64,000 nt of DNA from a bacterium (GCA_024231905.1 JAAEQC010000033.1:62001-126000), one strand, 5' to 3'; shown: positions 30,260 through 39,959, counted from the stretch's first letter. The notes: generated by a model not told the origin, from the letters alone. Translations and numbers: made by a program.

Positions 30260-30958
30260 TCACTCGGGGCGCGCCAAGGTCGGACGCGCGATCTCTGGAT
30301 TCGCCACCTGGGCCAGCACGTCCGCCGGCACCAGGTCGAGCAGTTTGCGGGCCATGCGCAGACCCTCGTCGCAGGTGGCCGCCGAGAGGGCGCCCTTGCG
30401 GTAGACGGCGATCTCGCCGAAACCGAACTCCACTTCCAGGGACGGCGCCTGCAGCAGGTAATCCATGGTGCCCTGGTGGATCACGTCGTAGGCCCAGCGC
30501 CGGTCCGCGGATGACACGTGGAACTTCCGGCTGAACTCGGCCGACTCGAAATCGATGTCGTCATGTCCGAAGAACTCGCCCACCTTGTCGAAGAGGTGCT
30601 CGCGGCGGATGCGCAGGGGGATCACCGGTCCCGGTGTCGGCAGCAGGACCACGCCGTAACGGTGGGTCTGCCGGTTCTTGCCCGAGCCCGTGACGTATCG
30701 GTAATCGATGCAGACCAGCGAGCGGCCGTCCTGTTCCCCCTCCAGGGCCAGGATCGACTTCCGCGAATGCCCCCGGCCGAAGAGCTTCACCGCCGGGTAG
30801 ATCTTCTCCCAGCCCCGCCGGTGGTCGCCGTCCCGCGTCAGACCCTTGGCCCGGGCCCAGCGGTACAGCAGGCGGCGACGGGCCTGGTCATGGCGCCAGG
30901 CGAAGTAGCCGCCCACGGCCGCGACGATGACAAAAATGATGATGAAGACCGGCTGCAC
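30260..30958 (-). CDS. Single-pass membrane protein, DUF3137-like partner of LemA
   Basis: A 232-residue protein with an N-terminal helix (VFIIIFVIVAAVGGYFAW) and a soluble domain rich in beta strands (SLVCIDYRYVTGSGKNRQTHR, GVVLLPTPGPVIPLRIR). The spacing of these strands resembles DUF3137-type proteins, which often neighbour lemA, but I assign this only by resemblance and context. Thirteen bases separate it from lemA, so the two are co-transcribed. No catalytic motif is visible. Confidence 0.55.
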   Translation of the reverse strand: MQPVFIIIFVIVAAVGGYFAWRHDQARRRLLYRWARAKGLTRDGDHRRGWEKIYPAVKLFGRGHSRKSILALEGEQDGRSLVCIDYRYVTGSGKNRQTHRYGVVLLPTPGPVIPLRIRREHLFDKVGEFFGHDDIDFESAEFSRKFHVSSADRRWAYDVIHQGTMDYLLQAPSLEVEFGFGEIAVYRKGALSAATCDEGLRMARKLLDLVPADVLAQVANPEIARPTLARPE

Positions 30959-31025
30959 GTGTCCCTCTCCGGCTGGCGACGGTACCCAGCATTCACTGTC
31001 GAGATCGGTCGCCGCCGCGAAAACC

Positions 31026-32819
31026 TTACAACCCGCGCAGCAACCCGGCCGGCACCTCGACCTCCATCTGCAGCAGGGCCTGGCTCATGGTCTTGCCCTG
31101 GGGGTCGACCAGCAGGCTGAGGGTGCCACCGCCGCCGAGGGCCCCTTCGAGCAGAAAGTTCAGTCCCTCGAGATTGGCCAGTTCGTAGCGGGTTACCTTG
31201 CCCTTCACCATGCCCTTGAAGAAGGATCTAACCACCCGCGCGGTCAGGTATTCGCACATCCAGGCGTACACCCGCGGCGAGCGGGCCAGGACGCCGATGT
31301 TGCAGGTGTCCCCCTTGTCCCCACTGCGGGCGTAGCACAGCTCCCGGAGCTTCACCTTCCGGGCCGGGCCGGAGGCCTTGAACGGTTTCGGCACCCGGCG
31401 CGGCTCGTCGCTGTGCGCGGGCAGACCGCCGTCGATGGGCACCCGGAAGGGGATCTGCCGGAAATCCTCGGTGTCGTCGGGATCGAGGGTGAGCACCTTG
31501 GCGGTGACGTTGTCGCGGCGCATGAGGGCCGGCCAGTAGGCCACCACCGGTTGGGGCCGCGGGCGCCCACGAGTGGAGACGGCCATGCCGCTCGGGCCGG
31601 CGAGGATCATGGCGGGCAGGGCCTTGCTGAAGGCGTCGATCTTGCCCAGATCGTGGTCCCGCACGCCGAAGCGCAGATAGATCTCGTTGGGCGAACACCC
31701 CTGCAGCGACCGGGGCCAGATGGCGCCGCCACCCACCAGGGACGTGGACGTCTCTTCGAAGTCGTGACCCACCTTGCGCCAGAAGACCTTGGACAGGACA
31801 TCGGCCTTGGCCTCGATGTCGGGGCCCGAAACCAGCACCTCGCCCTCAGCCTTCCAGCCGTCCTGGTAGGCCATGGAGACTTTGAACGAGCCGGGCGCCG
31901 GCCCGCCCCGCACACCGCTCACGTGCACGCGGTTGCGTCCCTTGTCCTCCACCCTGATGGTGTCGAAATAGGCCACGGCGTCGGGGGAGATGTACTGGGC
32001 CGGGTCGCCCATCTCGTAGACGAGTTGTTCCTTGACCGTCTGCTCGCAGACCAGGCCGCCGGTGCGCGGGTGCTTGGTGACGGTGAAGTCGCCCGAGGGC
32101 TCCATCTCGATGATGGGGTAGCCGATGTCCTTGAACGACGGGACCTTCTGCCAGTCGGTAAGGTTGCCGCCGGTGGCCTGGGCTCCGCACTCGATGATGT
32201 GTCCGGCCACCACGCCGGCGGCCAGGCGGTCCCAGTCGTCGGTAGCCCAGCCGAATTCGTGGATCATGGGCGCCAGGGTGACGCCCGTGTCGGTGACGCG
32301 CCCGGTGACGATGATCTGGCAACCGGCGTCCAGGGCCGCCACCACGGGCTCGGCCCCCAAGTAGACGTTGGCCGCCGTGACCCGGCGCCGCACGTCCCGG
32401 AACGACTCGCCGGTCTCCATGTTGGCGAAGCTCTCGCCGGCGCCACTCAGTTCGTAGAGCTGGTTGGAGATGTCGTCCCCGTAGACGACGCCCACCTTGA
32501 GGTCCAGGTCCCGGTCGCTGGCCAGCTTGCGGATGCGCCGGCCCAGAGCCACGGGATTCATGCCGCCGGCGTTGGTGATGACCCGCACGCCGCGCCGGAC
32601 GATCTCCGTCAGGTTCTCCTCCATCTGGGTCAGGAAGTCCCGGGCGTAGCCCAGCTGGGGGTCCTTAAGCTGCTGGCGGCGGAGGATCGACATGGTGATC
32701 TCCGCCAGGAAGTCCATGGTGATGTAGTCCAGGGGACCGCCGATGAGCTGGCGGCGGAAGGCGTCCAGGTCATCTCCCCAGTAACCTCCGGCGTTGCCGA
32801 TGCGGATCTTGCGTTTCAA
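31026..32819 (-). CDS. AtuA family protein (DUF1446 plus AtuA-like C-terminal domain)
   Basis: A 597-residue cytoplasmic protein. The N-terminal DUF1446 domain starts at once (KIRIGNAGGYWGDD) and includes VITNAGGMNP, GEPVV-like GAEPVVAAL and IIVTGRVTDTGVTLAP; the C-terminal domain begins with VKLRELCYARSGDKGDTCNIGVLARSP, the AtuA-like signature. Family members sit in acyclic terpene and branched-chain acyl-CoA degradation clusters of Pseudomonas and others; the reaction is not firmly known. The start is a TTG at 32819 preceded by GGAGGG. The frame stays open to 34370, but that part is merely antisense to the amylase-family gene. No carboxylase partner (AtuC/AtuF) is adjacent. Confidence 0.85.
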   Translation of the reverse strand: MKRKIRIGNAGGYWGDDLDAFRRQLIGGPLDYITMDFLAEITMSILRRQQLKDPQLGYARDFLTQMEENLTEIVRRGVRVITNAGGMNPVALGRRIRKLASDRDLDLKVGVVYGDDISNQLYELSGAGESFANMETGESFRDVRRRVTAANVYLGAEPVVAALDAGCQIIVTGRVTDTGVTLAPMIHEFGWATDDWDRLAAGVVAGHIIECGAQATGGNLTDWQKVPSFKDIGYPIIEMEPSGDFTVTKHPRTGGLVCEQTVKEQLVYEMGDPAQYISPDAVAYFDTIRVEDKGRNRVHVSGVRGGPAPGSFKVSMAYQDGWKAEGEVLVSGPDIEAKADVLSKVFWRKVGHDFEETSTSLVGGGAIWPRSLQGCSPNEIYLRFGVRDHDLGKIDAFSKALPAMILAGPSGMAVSTRGRPRPQPVVAYWPALMRRDNVTAKVLTLDPDDTEDFRQIPFRVPIDGGLPAHSDEPRRVPKPFKASGPARKVKLRELCYARSGDKGDTCNIGVLARSPRVYAWMCEYLTARVVRSFFKGMVKGKVTRYELANLEGLNFLLEGALGGGGTLSLLVDPQGKTMSQALLQMEVEVPAGLLRGL

Positions 32820-32855
32820 ATCGGTATCTCCCTCCGGGGGGCGGCCTCCCCGGTC

Positions 32856-32883
32856 TTGTGTTTTCCCGTGGCGCGCTGATAAT
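32856..32883 (+). promoter_or_regulatory. Candidate promoter of the GH13-like gene
   Basis: TTGTGT (32856-32861), a 16-base spacer and GATAAT (32878-32883) lie in the 111-base divergent gap between the AtuA gene and the GH13-like gene, about 50 bases before the ATG of the latter. Confidence 0.4.
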
Positions 32884-32930
32884 GGGAGCAGCGGCACGGG
32901 CGAATCAAGCAGGAAAGGCCGGCGACCTCC

Positions 32931-35900
32931 ATGAAAACCCATCCCCTCCTGGAGCGGGACTACTTCGTCCTGGATTTTCCCGTCTCGCGGGAAGCCTGGA
33001 CGCGCCACGGCATCGGCGACCTGGTGGGCGCACTCCCGGCCGCCGACCTGAACGCGAGTTTGCGGCAGTTGGCCCTCCACCTGGAGGAGACCGCCGCCGG
33101 CCGCGAAACCCCGCCTGCGGAGGACCTGCTCGCCCTGCGCACGCTGAACCAGGCCCTGCGCTGGATCTGTGCCCGCTATTTCCTGGTGGAGAACCCCGGT
33201 TCCCTGGCCCGAGGCCGCCGCCGCGCCGCCGACCGCCTGGGCGCAGGCGCAGTGAACGGGCTGCTGCATACCTTCGTGGATTCGTTTCCGCCCGCCGAGA
33301 CCTTGTTCGAAGCCAAGCCCTCGGACGAATTCATGACAGGTGCCGCCCCCGGCGCCGGCCCGGAAAGGGCCGTCCTGGAATTGCTGCTGCTCTTCCTGAA
33401 TGCGGTGAATCCCGCCGCCCGGCCGGCCCGCCCCCTTTTCGACGACGACGAGTTGCGCCGACGCGCCCCCTACGTCCCCTTCGTCACCGGCCTCGGCGAC
33501 GACCTGGACCACCATGAGCCTCCGGGCAGCACCGGCGTACCCCTGCTGACCCTCCTGCGGGAGCCCATGCAGGCCAGTCCCGGCTCCCTGGCCGGACAAC
33601 TGAGCTACATGCGTGAGCACTGGGCCGACCTGTTGCCGGACGAACTCCTGGAGGTCCTGCAGCGGGCCCTGGACGTGCTGGCCGAGGCCGACGCCAGGCG
33701 CGGCGGCGAACCCGGCCCCCCGCCCGTGCTGGAATTCGGACCCGGCACCGCCGCCTGGGGCGACTTGGGTCCCGAGCCCGAGGCCTTCAGCCGCGACGCC
33801 GACTGGATGAGCAACGTGGTGCTCATGGCCAAATCCGTCTACGTGTGGCTGGACCAGCTGGGCAAGCGCTTCGACCGGCCGGTCACCACCCTGCGCGACG
33901 TGCCCGACGAGGCCCTGGACGAACTGTCCCGCTGGGGCGTGACCGGCCTGTGGCTCATCGGCCTGTGGGAACGTTCCACCGCCAGCCGGACCATCAAGCA
34001 GTGGATGGGCAACCCCGACGCCGCCGCTTCGGCCTACGCCCTGGACGACTACGGCATCGCTGCCGACCTGGGCGGCGAGAACGCCTGGCGCGACCTGCGC
34101 GACCGGGCCTGGCAACGGGGCATCCGCCTGGCCAGCGACATGGTGCCCAACCACATGGGCGTGGACAGCCGCTGGGTCGTCGAGCACCCCGAGTACTTCC
34201 TGCAGCTGGACCAGCCCCCCTACCCCGCCTACCGTTTCACCAGCGAGGATCTCTGTGGAGCCGAGGGTGTGACCGTCCGCATCGAGGACGGCTACTGGGA
34301 CCACGCGGACGCCGCCGTGGTCTTCCAGCGCGTGGACGACCGTACGGGCGAGACCCGCTACATCTACCACGGCAACGACGGCACCAGCACCCCCTGGAAC
34401 GATACGGCCCAGCTGAACTTCATGCTGTCGGAAGTACGCCGCGCCGTGAGCGACCAGATCCTACGCGTGGCCTCCATGTTCCCCATCATCCGCTTCGATG
34501 CGGCCATGACCCTGGCCAAGAAACACTACCAGCGCCTGTGGTTCCCGGCCCCCGGCGACGCGGGCGCCATCCCCTCCCGAGCCGAGCACGGCCTGGACAA
34601 GGCGTCCTTCGACGAGGCCTTTCCCGAGGAGTTCTGGCGCGAGGTCGTGGACCGGGTTGCCGCCGAAGCGCCGGATACCCTGCTCCTGGCCGAGGCCTTC
34701 TGGCTCATGGAGGGCTATTTCGTGCGCACCCTGGGCATGCACCGGGTGTACAACAGCGCCTTCATGAACATGCTCAAGATGGAGGACAACCAGAAGTACC
34801 GGCAGACCATCAAGAACGTGCTCGAGTTCAGTCCCCAGGTGCTCAAGCGCTTCGTCAACTTCATGAACAATCCCGACGAGCGCACGGCCGTGGAGCAGTT
34901 CGGCAAGGGCGACAAGTACCTGGGCTGCGCCACTCTGCTGGTGACCATGCCGGGCCTGCCCATGCTCGGTCACGGGCAGATCGAGGGCTTCACCGAGAAG
35001 TACGGCATGGAGTACAAGCGCGCCTACTGGGACGAGACCGCCGACGCGGAGCTGGTCCGGCGCCACGAGCACGAGGTCTTCCCCCTCATGAGGCGGCGCG
35101 CCCTGTTCAGCGGCGTGGCACACTTCGCCCTCTACGACTTCACCGCCGACGGGGGCTGGGTGGAGGAGAACGTCTTCGCCTACAGCAACCGCCACGGGGA
35201 CGAGCGGGCGCTCATCCTCTTCAACAACAGCTACGATGCCACCCGCGGCCGTGTCCACGTGGCCGCGGCGGTGAACGAGGGATCCGCCGACGCCCCGCAC
35301 CTGGTGCGCCACCGCCTGGACCAGGCCCTGGGCCTGTCCGACCGGGACGATACCTGGTACGGCCTGCGCGACCACATCTCGGGGTTGGAGTACCTGCGCT
35401 CGGGCGGACAGTTGGCACGCGAGGGTTTCGCCTGCGAACTGCGCGGCTACCAGACCGTGGCCCTGGCCCGGATCCGCGCCCTCGGGGAGGGCCCCTGGGG
35501 CAAACTGGCCGGTGAACTCGACGGCGCCGGTTGTCCGGACCTGGACTTGGCCCAGCGCCGCCACCAGCTGGCCGCTCCCCTGGCCGAGTTGCGTTCCTGG
35601 TTCGACCAGGATCTCCTGGCCTGGCTCGAACACGGGGTCGCCGCGGACGACGACGACGACGTCATCGTAGCGGCTCTGCCCTTGCCGGAGGCGGCCGCGG
35701 CCCTGCCGGAGGACCTGCGGGAAACCTACGCCGCCCTGGGCCGGCTACCGGACTACGAGCCGCCGGCGGACACGAGTCCGGGCACCCTCAAGGAACTGGT
35801 CGCCATCCTTGCGGACATGCACCACAGCCGGGCGGTCCAGGCCATCCACCTCTCCCACGTGCTGCAGCGAGCCGTGGGCACGGACGGCATCCTGCCCGCA

Positions 35901-36296
35901 GACGCCCTGCCCCTGCTGCGCATGGACCTGGAATCGGTGCTGCGCACCTGGCTGGGTCACGAATTCGCCGCCGCCCAGACCGCGCGCACGGCCGAGGCTC
36001 TGGCCGTGTGGCACCGGGCCGTCCAGGAACTGGCTGCCGGCCGCACCTCCTGGTTCGCCGATTTCCTGGTGGACGAGCTGGCCGTCGGCGTGTTGGGCAT
36101 GAACCGGCACGACGGAAAACTCTGGCTGGTGGCCGAGCGTCTGGAGGAATGGCTGGAGGTGCTGGTCCTGGCCGCCCTGGCCGACGATCCGGACACGCCC
36201 CTGTCACCTCTCCTGGACGGCAGAGCCGTCATTCTGGCCGCCGCCCGCGATGCGGGGTGGCGGGTCGACGGGATTCGTGGAATAATTGATGGATGA
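32931..36296 (+). CDS. Very large GH13 (alpha-amylase family) protein with extra N- and C-terminal domains
   Basis: A 1121-residue protein without signal peptide, so probably cytoplasmic. The first 300 or so residues are helical and unlike amylase accessory domains I know. The barrel runs from about 310 to 760: LSRWGVTGLWLIGLWE, region I DMVPNHMG, region II IIRFDAAMTLAKKH with the nucleophile Asp, region III LLLAEAFW with the acid/base Glu, then TEKYGMEYKRAYWDE. Region IV, normally NHD, reads FMNNPDERTAVEQFG: the transition-state Asp is kept but the adjacent His is Pro. The last 360 residues are again helical. It likely acts on glycogen-like or small alpha-glucans, but the reaction cannot be told. 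Confidence 0.8.
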   Translation: MKTHPLLERDYFVLDFPVSREAWTRHGIGDLVGALPAADLNASLRQLALHLEETAAGRETPPAEDLLALRTLNQALRWICARYFLVENPGSLARGRRRAADRLGAGAVNGLLHTFVDSFPPAETLFEAKPSDEFMTGAAPGAGPERAVLELLLLFLNAVNPAARPARPLFDDDELRRRAPYVPFVTGLGDDLDHHEPPGSTGVPLLTLLREPMQASPGSLAGQLSYMREHWADLLPDELLEVLQRALDVLAEADARRGGEPGPPPVLEFGPGTAAWGDLGPEPEAFSRDADWMSNVVLMAKSVYVWLDQLGKRFDRPVTTLRDVPDEALDELSRWGVTGLWLIGLWERSTASRTIKQWMGNPDAAASAYALDDYGIAADLGGENAWRDLRDRAWQRGIRLASDMVPNHMGVDSRWVVEHPEYFLQLDQPPYPAYRFTSEDLCGAEGVTVRIEDGYWDHADAAVVFQRVDDRTGETRYIYHGNDGTSTPWNDTAQLNFMLSEVRRAVSDQILRVASMFPIIRFDAAMTLAKKHYQRLWFPAPGDAGAIPSRAEHGLDKASFDEAFPEEFWREVVDRVAAEAPDTLLLAEAFWLMEGYFVRTLGMHRVYNSAFMNMLKMEDNQKYRQTIKNVLEFSPQVLKRFVNFMNNPDERTAVEQFGKGDKYLGCATLLVTMPGLPMLGHGQIEGFTEKYGMEYKRAYWDETADAELVRRHEHEVFPLMRRRALFSGVAHFALYDFTADGGWVEENVFAYSNRHGDERALILFNNSYDATRGRVHVAAAVNEGSADAPHLVRHRLDQALGLSDRDDTWYGLRDHISGLEYLRSGGQLAREGFACELRGYQTVALARIRALGEGPWGKLAGELDGAGCPDLDLAQRRHQLAAPLAELRSWFDQDLLAWLEHGVAADDDDDVIVAALPLPEAAAALPEDLRETYAALGRLPDYEPPADTSPGTLKELVAILADMHHSRAVQAIHLSHVLQRAVGTDGILPADALPLLRMDLESVLRTWLGHEFAAAQTARTAEALAVWHRAVQELAAGRTSWFADFLVDELAVGVLGMNRHDGKLWLVAERLEEWLEVLVLAALADDPDTPLSPLLDGRAVILAAARDAGWRVDGIRGIIDG

Positions 36297-36429
36297 GTCG
36301 CGCCCAGGGAAGGGCACGGAATGACGGTCCAGGAGAACAGGCCGACCCCATGAAACTGACCGCGTGCCGCTCGAACACCACCAGCCAGCCCGTGCGCCCG
36401 CCGGCCACGGCACCCATCCGGAGACGCCC

Positions 36430-37065
36430 GTGAACCGCCCGTCCACACCGTTCCGCTGGCTCATACCCGTCGCCCTGGCCTGCGGCGGTCTGGGCGCCTG
36501 CGTCGACGACACGGGCACCGCACCTACTCCGCCCAAAGGTCTCGTGGCCACCGACGAGGCCACCTGGGCCCTGACCCATGGCGGCCTGTCGGCCGCGCCC
36601 AACGATTCCTGCGTGTCGACGACCCACTGGAGTGAGGAGAACGCTCGGCTCCAATGCACTAGCTTCATGGACGGTTCCTGGCAGGGCCGCACCTTCACCG
36701 GTTCCTGGAACGAGCACGTCCTGGGCTGGGAGGACTACGTCACCTCCGGCAGCCTCGAGGCCACCGTCAGCGAGAACGACTCCCTGCTGACGGCCTTCAT
36801 GGTGGAGCAGCACATCGTCTGGAACCTGTCCCCCGACGTCCACCGGCACGAGACCGCCACCGTGGTCTACAACGGCCCGGGCCTGGTGCTGGGCGAGGAG
36901 GACTGGGGCTACATCTTCCGCAACTTCGGCGAAGTCTGCTGCGACCACCTGTCCGTGCACTGGAGCACCTGGCTCGAGGAGGACTCGGGCTGCACCTACA
37001 CGGCCGAGACCATCGAGTGCCTGGACGTGTCCTCCCTCCACGTGGGTTTCTACCCCCGCGACTGA
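36430..37065 (+). CDS. Putative lipoprotein of unknown function
   Basis: A 211-residue protein starting at GTG 36430, six bases after GGAG. The signal peptide ends in the lipobox LGAC, so the mature N-terminal Cys should be acylated. The mature part is rich in Trp, Asp and Glu and has six further Cys (for example CVSTTHW, LQCTSF, EVCCDHLSVHW, CTYTAETIEC), suggesting disulfides in the periplasm or on the surface. I recognise no family. It follows the GH13-like gene by 133 bases and converges on the oligopeptidase gene; a shared transcript with the GH13-like gene is possible but not shown. Confidence 0.7.
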   Translation: MNRPSTPFRWLIPVALACGGLGACVDDTGTAPTPPKGLVATDEATWALTHGGLSAAPNDSCVSTTHWSEENARLQCTSFMDGSWQGRTFTGSWNEHVLGWEDYVTSGSLEATVSENDSLLTAFMVEQHIVWNLSPDVHRHETATVVYNGPGLVLGEEDWGYIFRNFGEVCCDHLSVHWSTWLEEDSGCTYTAETIECLDVSSLHVGFYPRD

Positions 37066-37101
37066 CCCGGGATCGACGGCGTCAATTCCTTACCGCCACC
37101 G

Positions 37102-39210
37102 TTACCGTACGCCCGCCAGATCCAGGCAGAAGGCGAACTCGAGAGCCGTCTCCTCCAGGCTGCGGTAGCGACCCGACTGGCCGCCGTGGCCAGCGTCCAT
37201 ATTGGTGCGCAGGAGCAGCCGGTTGTCGTCGGTCTTCTCGGCCCGCATCTTGGCCACCCACTTGGCCGGCTCCCAGTACTGGACCTGGCTGTCGTGCAGG
37301 CCCGCCGTCACCAGCAGGGACGGATAGTCCTGGGCGCGCACGTTGTCGTAGGGCGAGTAGGAGAGCATGTAGTCGTAGTAGGTCTTGTCGTGGGGATTGC
37401 CCCACTCGTCGTACTCGCCGGTGGTCAGAGGGATGGTGTCGTCGAGCATGGTTGTGATGACGTCCACGAAGGGCACCGCCGCCACGGCCCCGCGCCACAG
37501 GTCCGGCGCCTCGTTGACGACCACGCCCACCAGAAGGCCGCCGGCCGACCCGCCAGCGGCGAAGAGCTTGTCACGAGAGGTGTAGCCTTCGGCCACCAGG
37601 TGCTCGCCGCAGTCGATGAAGTCGGTGAAGGTGTTCATCTTCTTCAGGAGCTTACCGTCCTCGTACCACTGGCGGCCCATCTCCTGGCCGCCCCGCACGT
37701 GGGCGATGGCGTAGACGAAGCCCCGGTCCAGCAGGCTCAGGCGGGTCGAGCGGAAGTCCGCGTCGCGGCTGTAGCCGTAGGATCCGTAGGCGTAGAGCAG
37801 GAGCGGTGCCTTGCCGTCCCGGGCCAGGCCCTTGCGGTAGACCAGCGAGATGGGCACCGGCGTGCCGTCCCGCGCCGTGGCGTGCAGGTACTCGGCCTGG
37901 TAGTCCGCCGGGTCGAAGCCGCCGAGCACCTCCTGCTGTTTGACCAGTTCCCGCTCGCGGGTGGTCATGTCGTAGGCGTAGGTGGAGCGCGGCGTGGTGA
38001 GCGACGAATAGCCGTAGCGCAGGGTCCGCGTGTCCATCTGGGGGTTGTAGGCCGACCAGGCCGACCAGGTGGGCTCGCCGAAGTCCAGGTCGTGGGACTC
38101 GCCCGAGCGCAGATCCATCACCCGCAGGTGGCTCAGACCGTTCCGCCGCTCGGTCAGGACCAGGAAGTCCGTGAACACGTCCACGTCCTCCAGGAGCACG
38201 TCCTGGCGATGGGGTTCGACCTCGCGCCAGTGGGCGAGCCAGGTCTTGTCCTCGGGACAGTCCATGAGGCGGAAGTTGGTGGCGTGCAGATTGGTGTGGA
38301 CCAGGAAGCGGTCGCCGTGGTGCTCGATGTGGTACTCCAGGTCCCGCTGGCGCGGCTGGAAGACGCGGAACTCGCCCGTGGGATCGTCGGCCGCGAGCAG
38401 ACGGGACTCGGTGCTGAGAGTCTGGCTCGAGGAGATGACCAGGTACTCGTCGGACTTCGTGCGCCAGACCCAGCAGCCGAAGGTGTCGTCCTCTTCGGTG
38501 AAGACCAGGACGTCGTCGGCCGGATCGGTGCCCAGTTCGTGGCGCCAGATCTGGTAGGTGCGCAGGGTCTCGGGATCCTGGCGGGAGTAGAACAACGTGC
38601 GGTTGTCCATGGCCCACTCGACGTTACCGGTCACGTCGGGGATCACGTCGGGCAGCAGTTCGCCGGTCTCCAGGTTCTTCACGCGCAAGGTGTAGAAGCG
38701 GCGGCCCACCGTGTCGGTGCCGTAGATGAGCAGCCGGTTGTCGGGACTGACCTCGGCGCCGCGCATGGCGAAGTAGTCGTGGCCCTCGGACAGGGCATCG
38801 CCGTCGAGCATGATCTCCTCGGGACCATCCATGGAACCGCGGCGGCGACACACCACCTCGTACTCGCCGCCCGGCCGGTAGCGGTCGTAATACCAGTAGC
38901 CACGCAGCTCGTAGGGCGCGGAGGATTCATCCTCCTTGATGCGCCCCTTCATCTCCTCGAAGAGCTCGGTGCGCAGGCCGGACACGTGGTCCAGGGCGGC
39001 CTCCGTGTAGGCGTTCTCAGCCTCCAGGTAGGCGATGACTTCCGGGTCCTCCCGCTCGCGCAGCCAGTAGTAGTCGTCGGTGCGCGTGTCCCCGTGGATC
39101 GTCATCTCGTGGGCCACCTGCTTGGCCACCGGCGGTTCGGCACCGCCGCCGCAACCGGCAGCCACTGAAGCCAGGATCATCATCGCGACCACCTTGTATG
39201 TCGTCTGCAT
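37102..39210 (-). CDS. Oligopeptidase B-like prolyl oligopeptidase (S9A) with lipoprotein signal
   Basis: Serine peptidase of 702 residues: N-terminal seven-bladed propeller (from YYWLREREDPEVIAYLEAEN) and C-terminal alpha/beta-hydrolase domain with catalytic Ser in GGSAGGLLVG, Asp in GLHDSQVQYW and His in NMDAGHGGQSGRY. This is the protease II/PtrB arrangement, which in E. coli is cytoplasmic and cleaves short peptides after basic residues. Here a signal peptide with lipobox (ASVAAGC) makes it an exported, membrane-anchored form. The ATG at 39210 is preceded by AGAGG; an in-frame GTG three codons earlier is less likely. It follows the methyltransferase gene by five bases. Confidence 0.92.
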   Translation of the reverse strand: MQTTYKVVAMMILASVAAGCGGGAEPPVAKQVAHEMTIHGDTRTDDYYWLREREDPEVIAYLEAENAYTEAALDHVSGLRTELFEEMKGRIKEDESSAPYELRGYWYYDRYRPGGEYEVVCRRRGSMDGPEEIMLDGDALSEGHDYFAMRGAEVSPDNRLLIYGTDTVGRRFYTLRVKNLETGELLPDVIPDVTGNVEWAMDNRTLFYSRQDPETLRTYQIWRHELGTDPADDVLVFTEEDDTFGCWVWRTKSDEYLVISSSQTLSTESRLLAADDPTGEFRVFQPRQRDLEYHIEHHGDRFLVHTNLHATNFRLMDCPEDKTWLAHWREVEPHRQDVLLEDVDVFTDFLVLTERRNGLSHLRVMDLRSGESHDLDFGEPTWSAWSAYNPQMDTRTLRYGYSSLTTPRSTYAYDMTTRERELVKQQEVLGGFDPADYQAEYLHATARDGTPVPISLVYRKGLARDGKAPLLLYAYGSYGYSRDADFRSTRLSLLDRGFVYAIAHVRGGQEMGRQWYEDGKLLKKMNTFTDFIDCGEHLVAEGYTSRDKLFAAGGSAGGLLVGVVVNEAPDLWRGAVAAVPFVDVITTMLDDTIPLTTGEYDEWGNPHDKTYYDYMLSYSPYDNVRAQDYPSLLVTAGLHDSQVQYWEPAKWVAKMRAEKTDDNRLLLRTNMDAGHGGQSGRYRSLEETALEFAFCLDLAGVR

Positions 39211-39215
39211 GGTTC

Positions 39216-39959
39216 TCACCTCTCGGCGGCCACCAGGATCTCGGTGGCCAGAAACGGAACGGATGTACGATCAGGACCAAACAGGGTCCGGCGAGCGAGC
39301 CGCCTGAGGGACGCCCCGGGCAACATGTCCATGGGCGCGGTGAGGCGGTCCGTGTGAACGACCCGGAAGCCGGCACCCTCCACCAGGCGTACGATATCGC
39401 GCCGCCGATAGATACGGGCGCGGGCCCATTTGTCGTGGAGCGCCCGGGGCCACCAGCTCACCAGGGGCACCCGGTTCCAGGGTAGCAGCGGCAGATCCGC
39501 ACCGTGGGTCTCGAAGACCCACCAGCGGTTGGGCACCGTCAACACCAGGCGACCGCCGGGTTTCAGCACCCGGTGCATCTCCGCCAGGGCCGCAGCCTCG
39601 TCGGGCACGTGTTCCAGAACCGTGAAGCTCGTCACCACGTCGGCCATCCCGTCGGCCAGGGGGATCGGGCCGCCGCCGGTGGCAAGGCCCTCCACCCGGC
39701 CAGCCAGGCCCCGGCCCTCGGCCGCGGCGCGGAAGTCGGCTAGGTATTCCTCGCTGATGTCGACCCCCACCAGGCGCTCGCATCGGTCGGCGAAGTGCAG
39801 AGTTTGGGCCCCGTTGCCGCAACCGAAGTCCAGCAGCAGGCCGCAAGGATCCGGCAGCAACGGCGCCACCAGCCGGCGGCGACGCTCGAGGACGAACTGC
39901 CCGGCCCCGGCGGGGACACCCGTGGCCAGGTGGTCGGGCTGGGCGGCGTCGGCGGTCAC
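39216..39959 (-). CDS. Class I SAM-dependent methyltransferase (UbiE/Methyltransf_11 type)
   Basis: A 247-residue protein with the SAM-binding motif I LLDFGCGNGAQTLHFA, acidic motif II VGVDISEEYLADF, motif post-I GMADVVTSFTVLEHV and KPGGRLVLTVPN. The segment after the core (GADLPLLPWNRVPLVSW) is what often binds lipid or sugar acceptors in glycan-modifying relatives, but the acceptor is unknown. The GTG start overlaps the HAD gene's stop by four bases (GTGA), so HAD phosphatase, methyltransferase and oligopeptidase appear to form one transcript. Confidence 0.85.
   Translation of the reverse strand: MTADAAQPDHLATGVPAGAGQFVLERRRRLVAPLLPDPCGLLLDFGCGNGAQTLHFADRCERLVGVDISEEYLADFRAAAEGRGLAGRVEGLATGGGPIPLADGMADVVTSFTVLEHVPDEAAALAEMHRVLKPGGRLVLTVPNRWWVFETHGADLPLLPWNRVPLVSWWPRALHDKWARARIYRRRDIVRLVEGAGFRVVHTDRLTAPMDMLPGASLRRLARRTLFGPDRTSVPFLATEILVAAER

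Noticed and set aside
32820..34370. N-terminal half of a 1114-codon minus-strand frame continuing from the AtuA gene
   Set aside because: It is antisense to the GH13-like gene, has no recognisable domain, and a TTG start with GGAGGG at 32819 explains the AtuA family N-terminus exactly.
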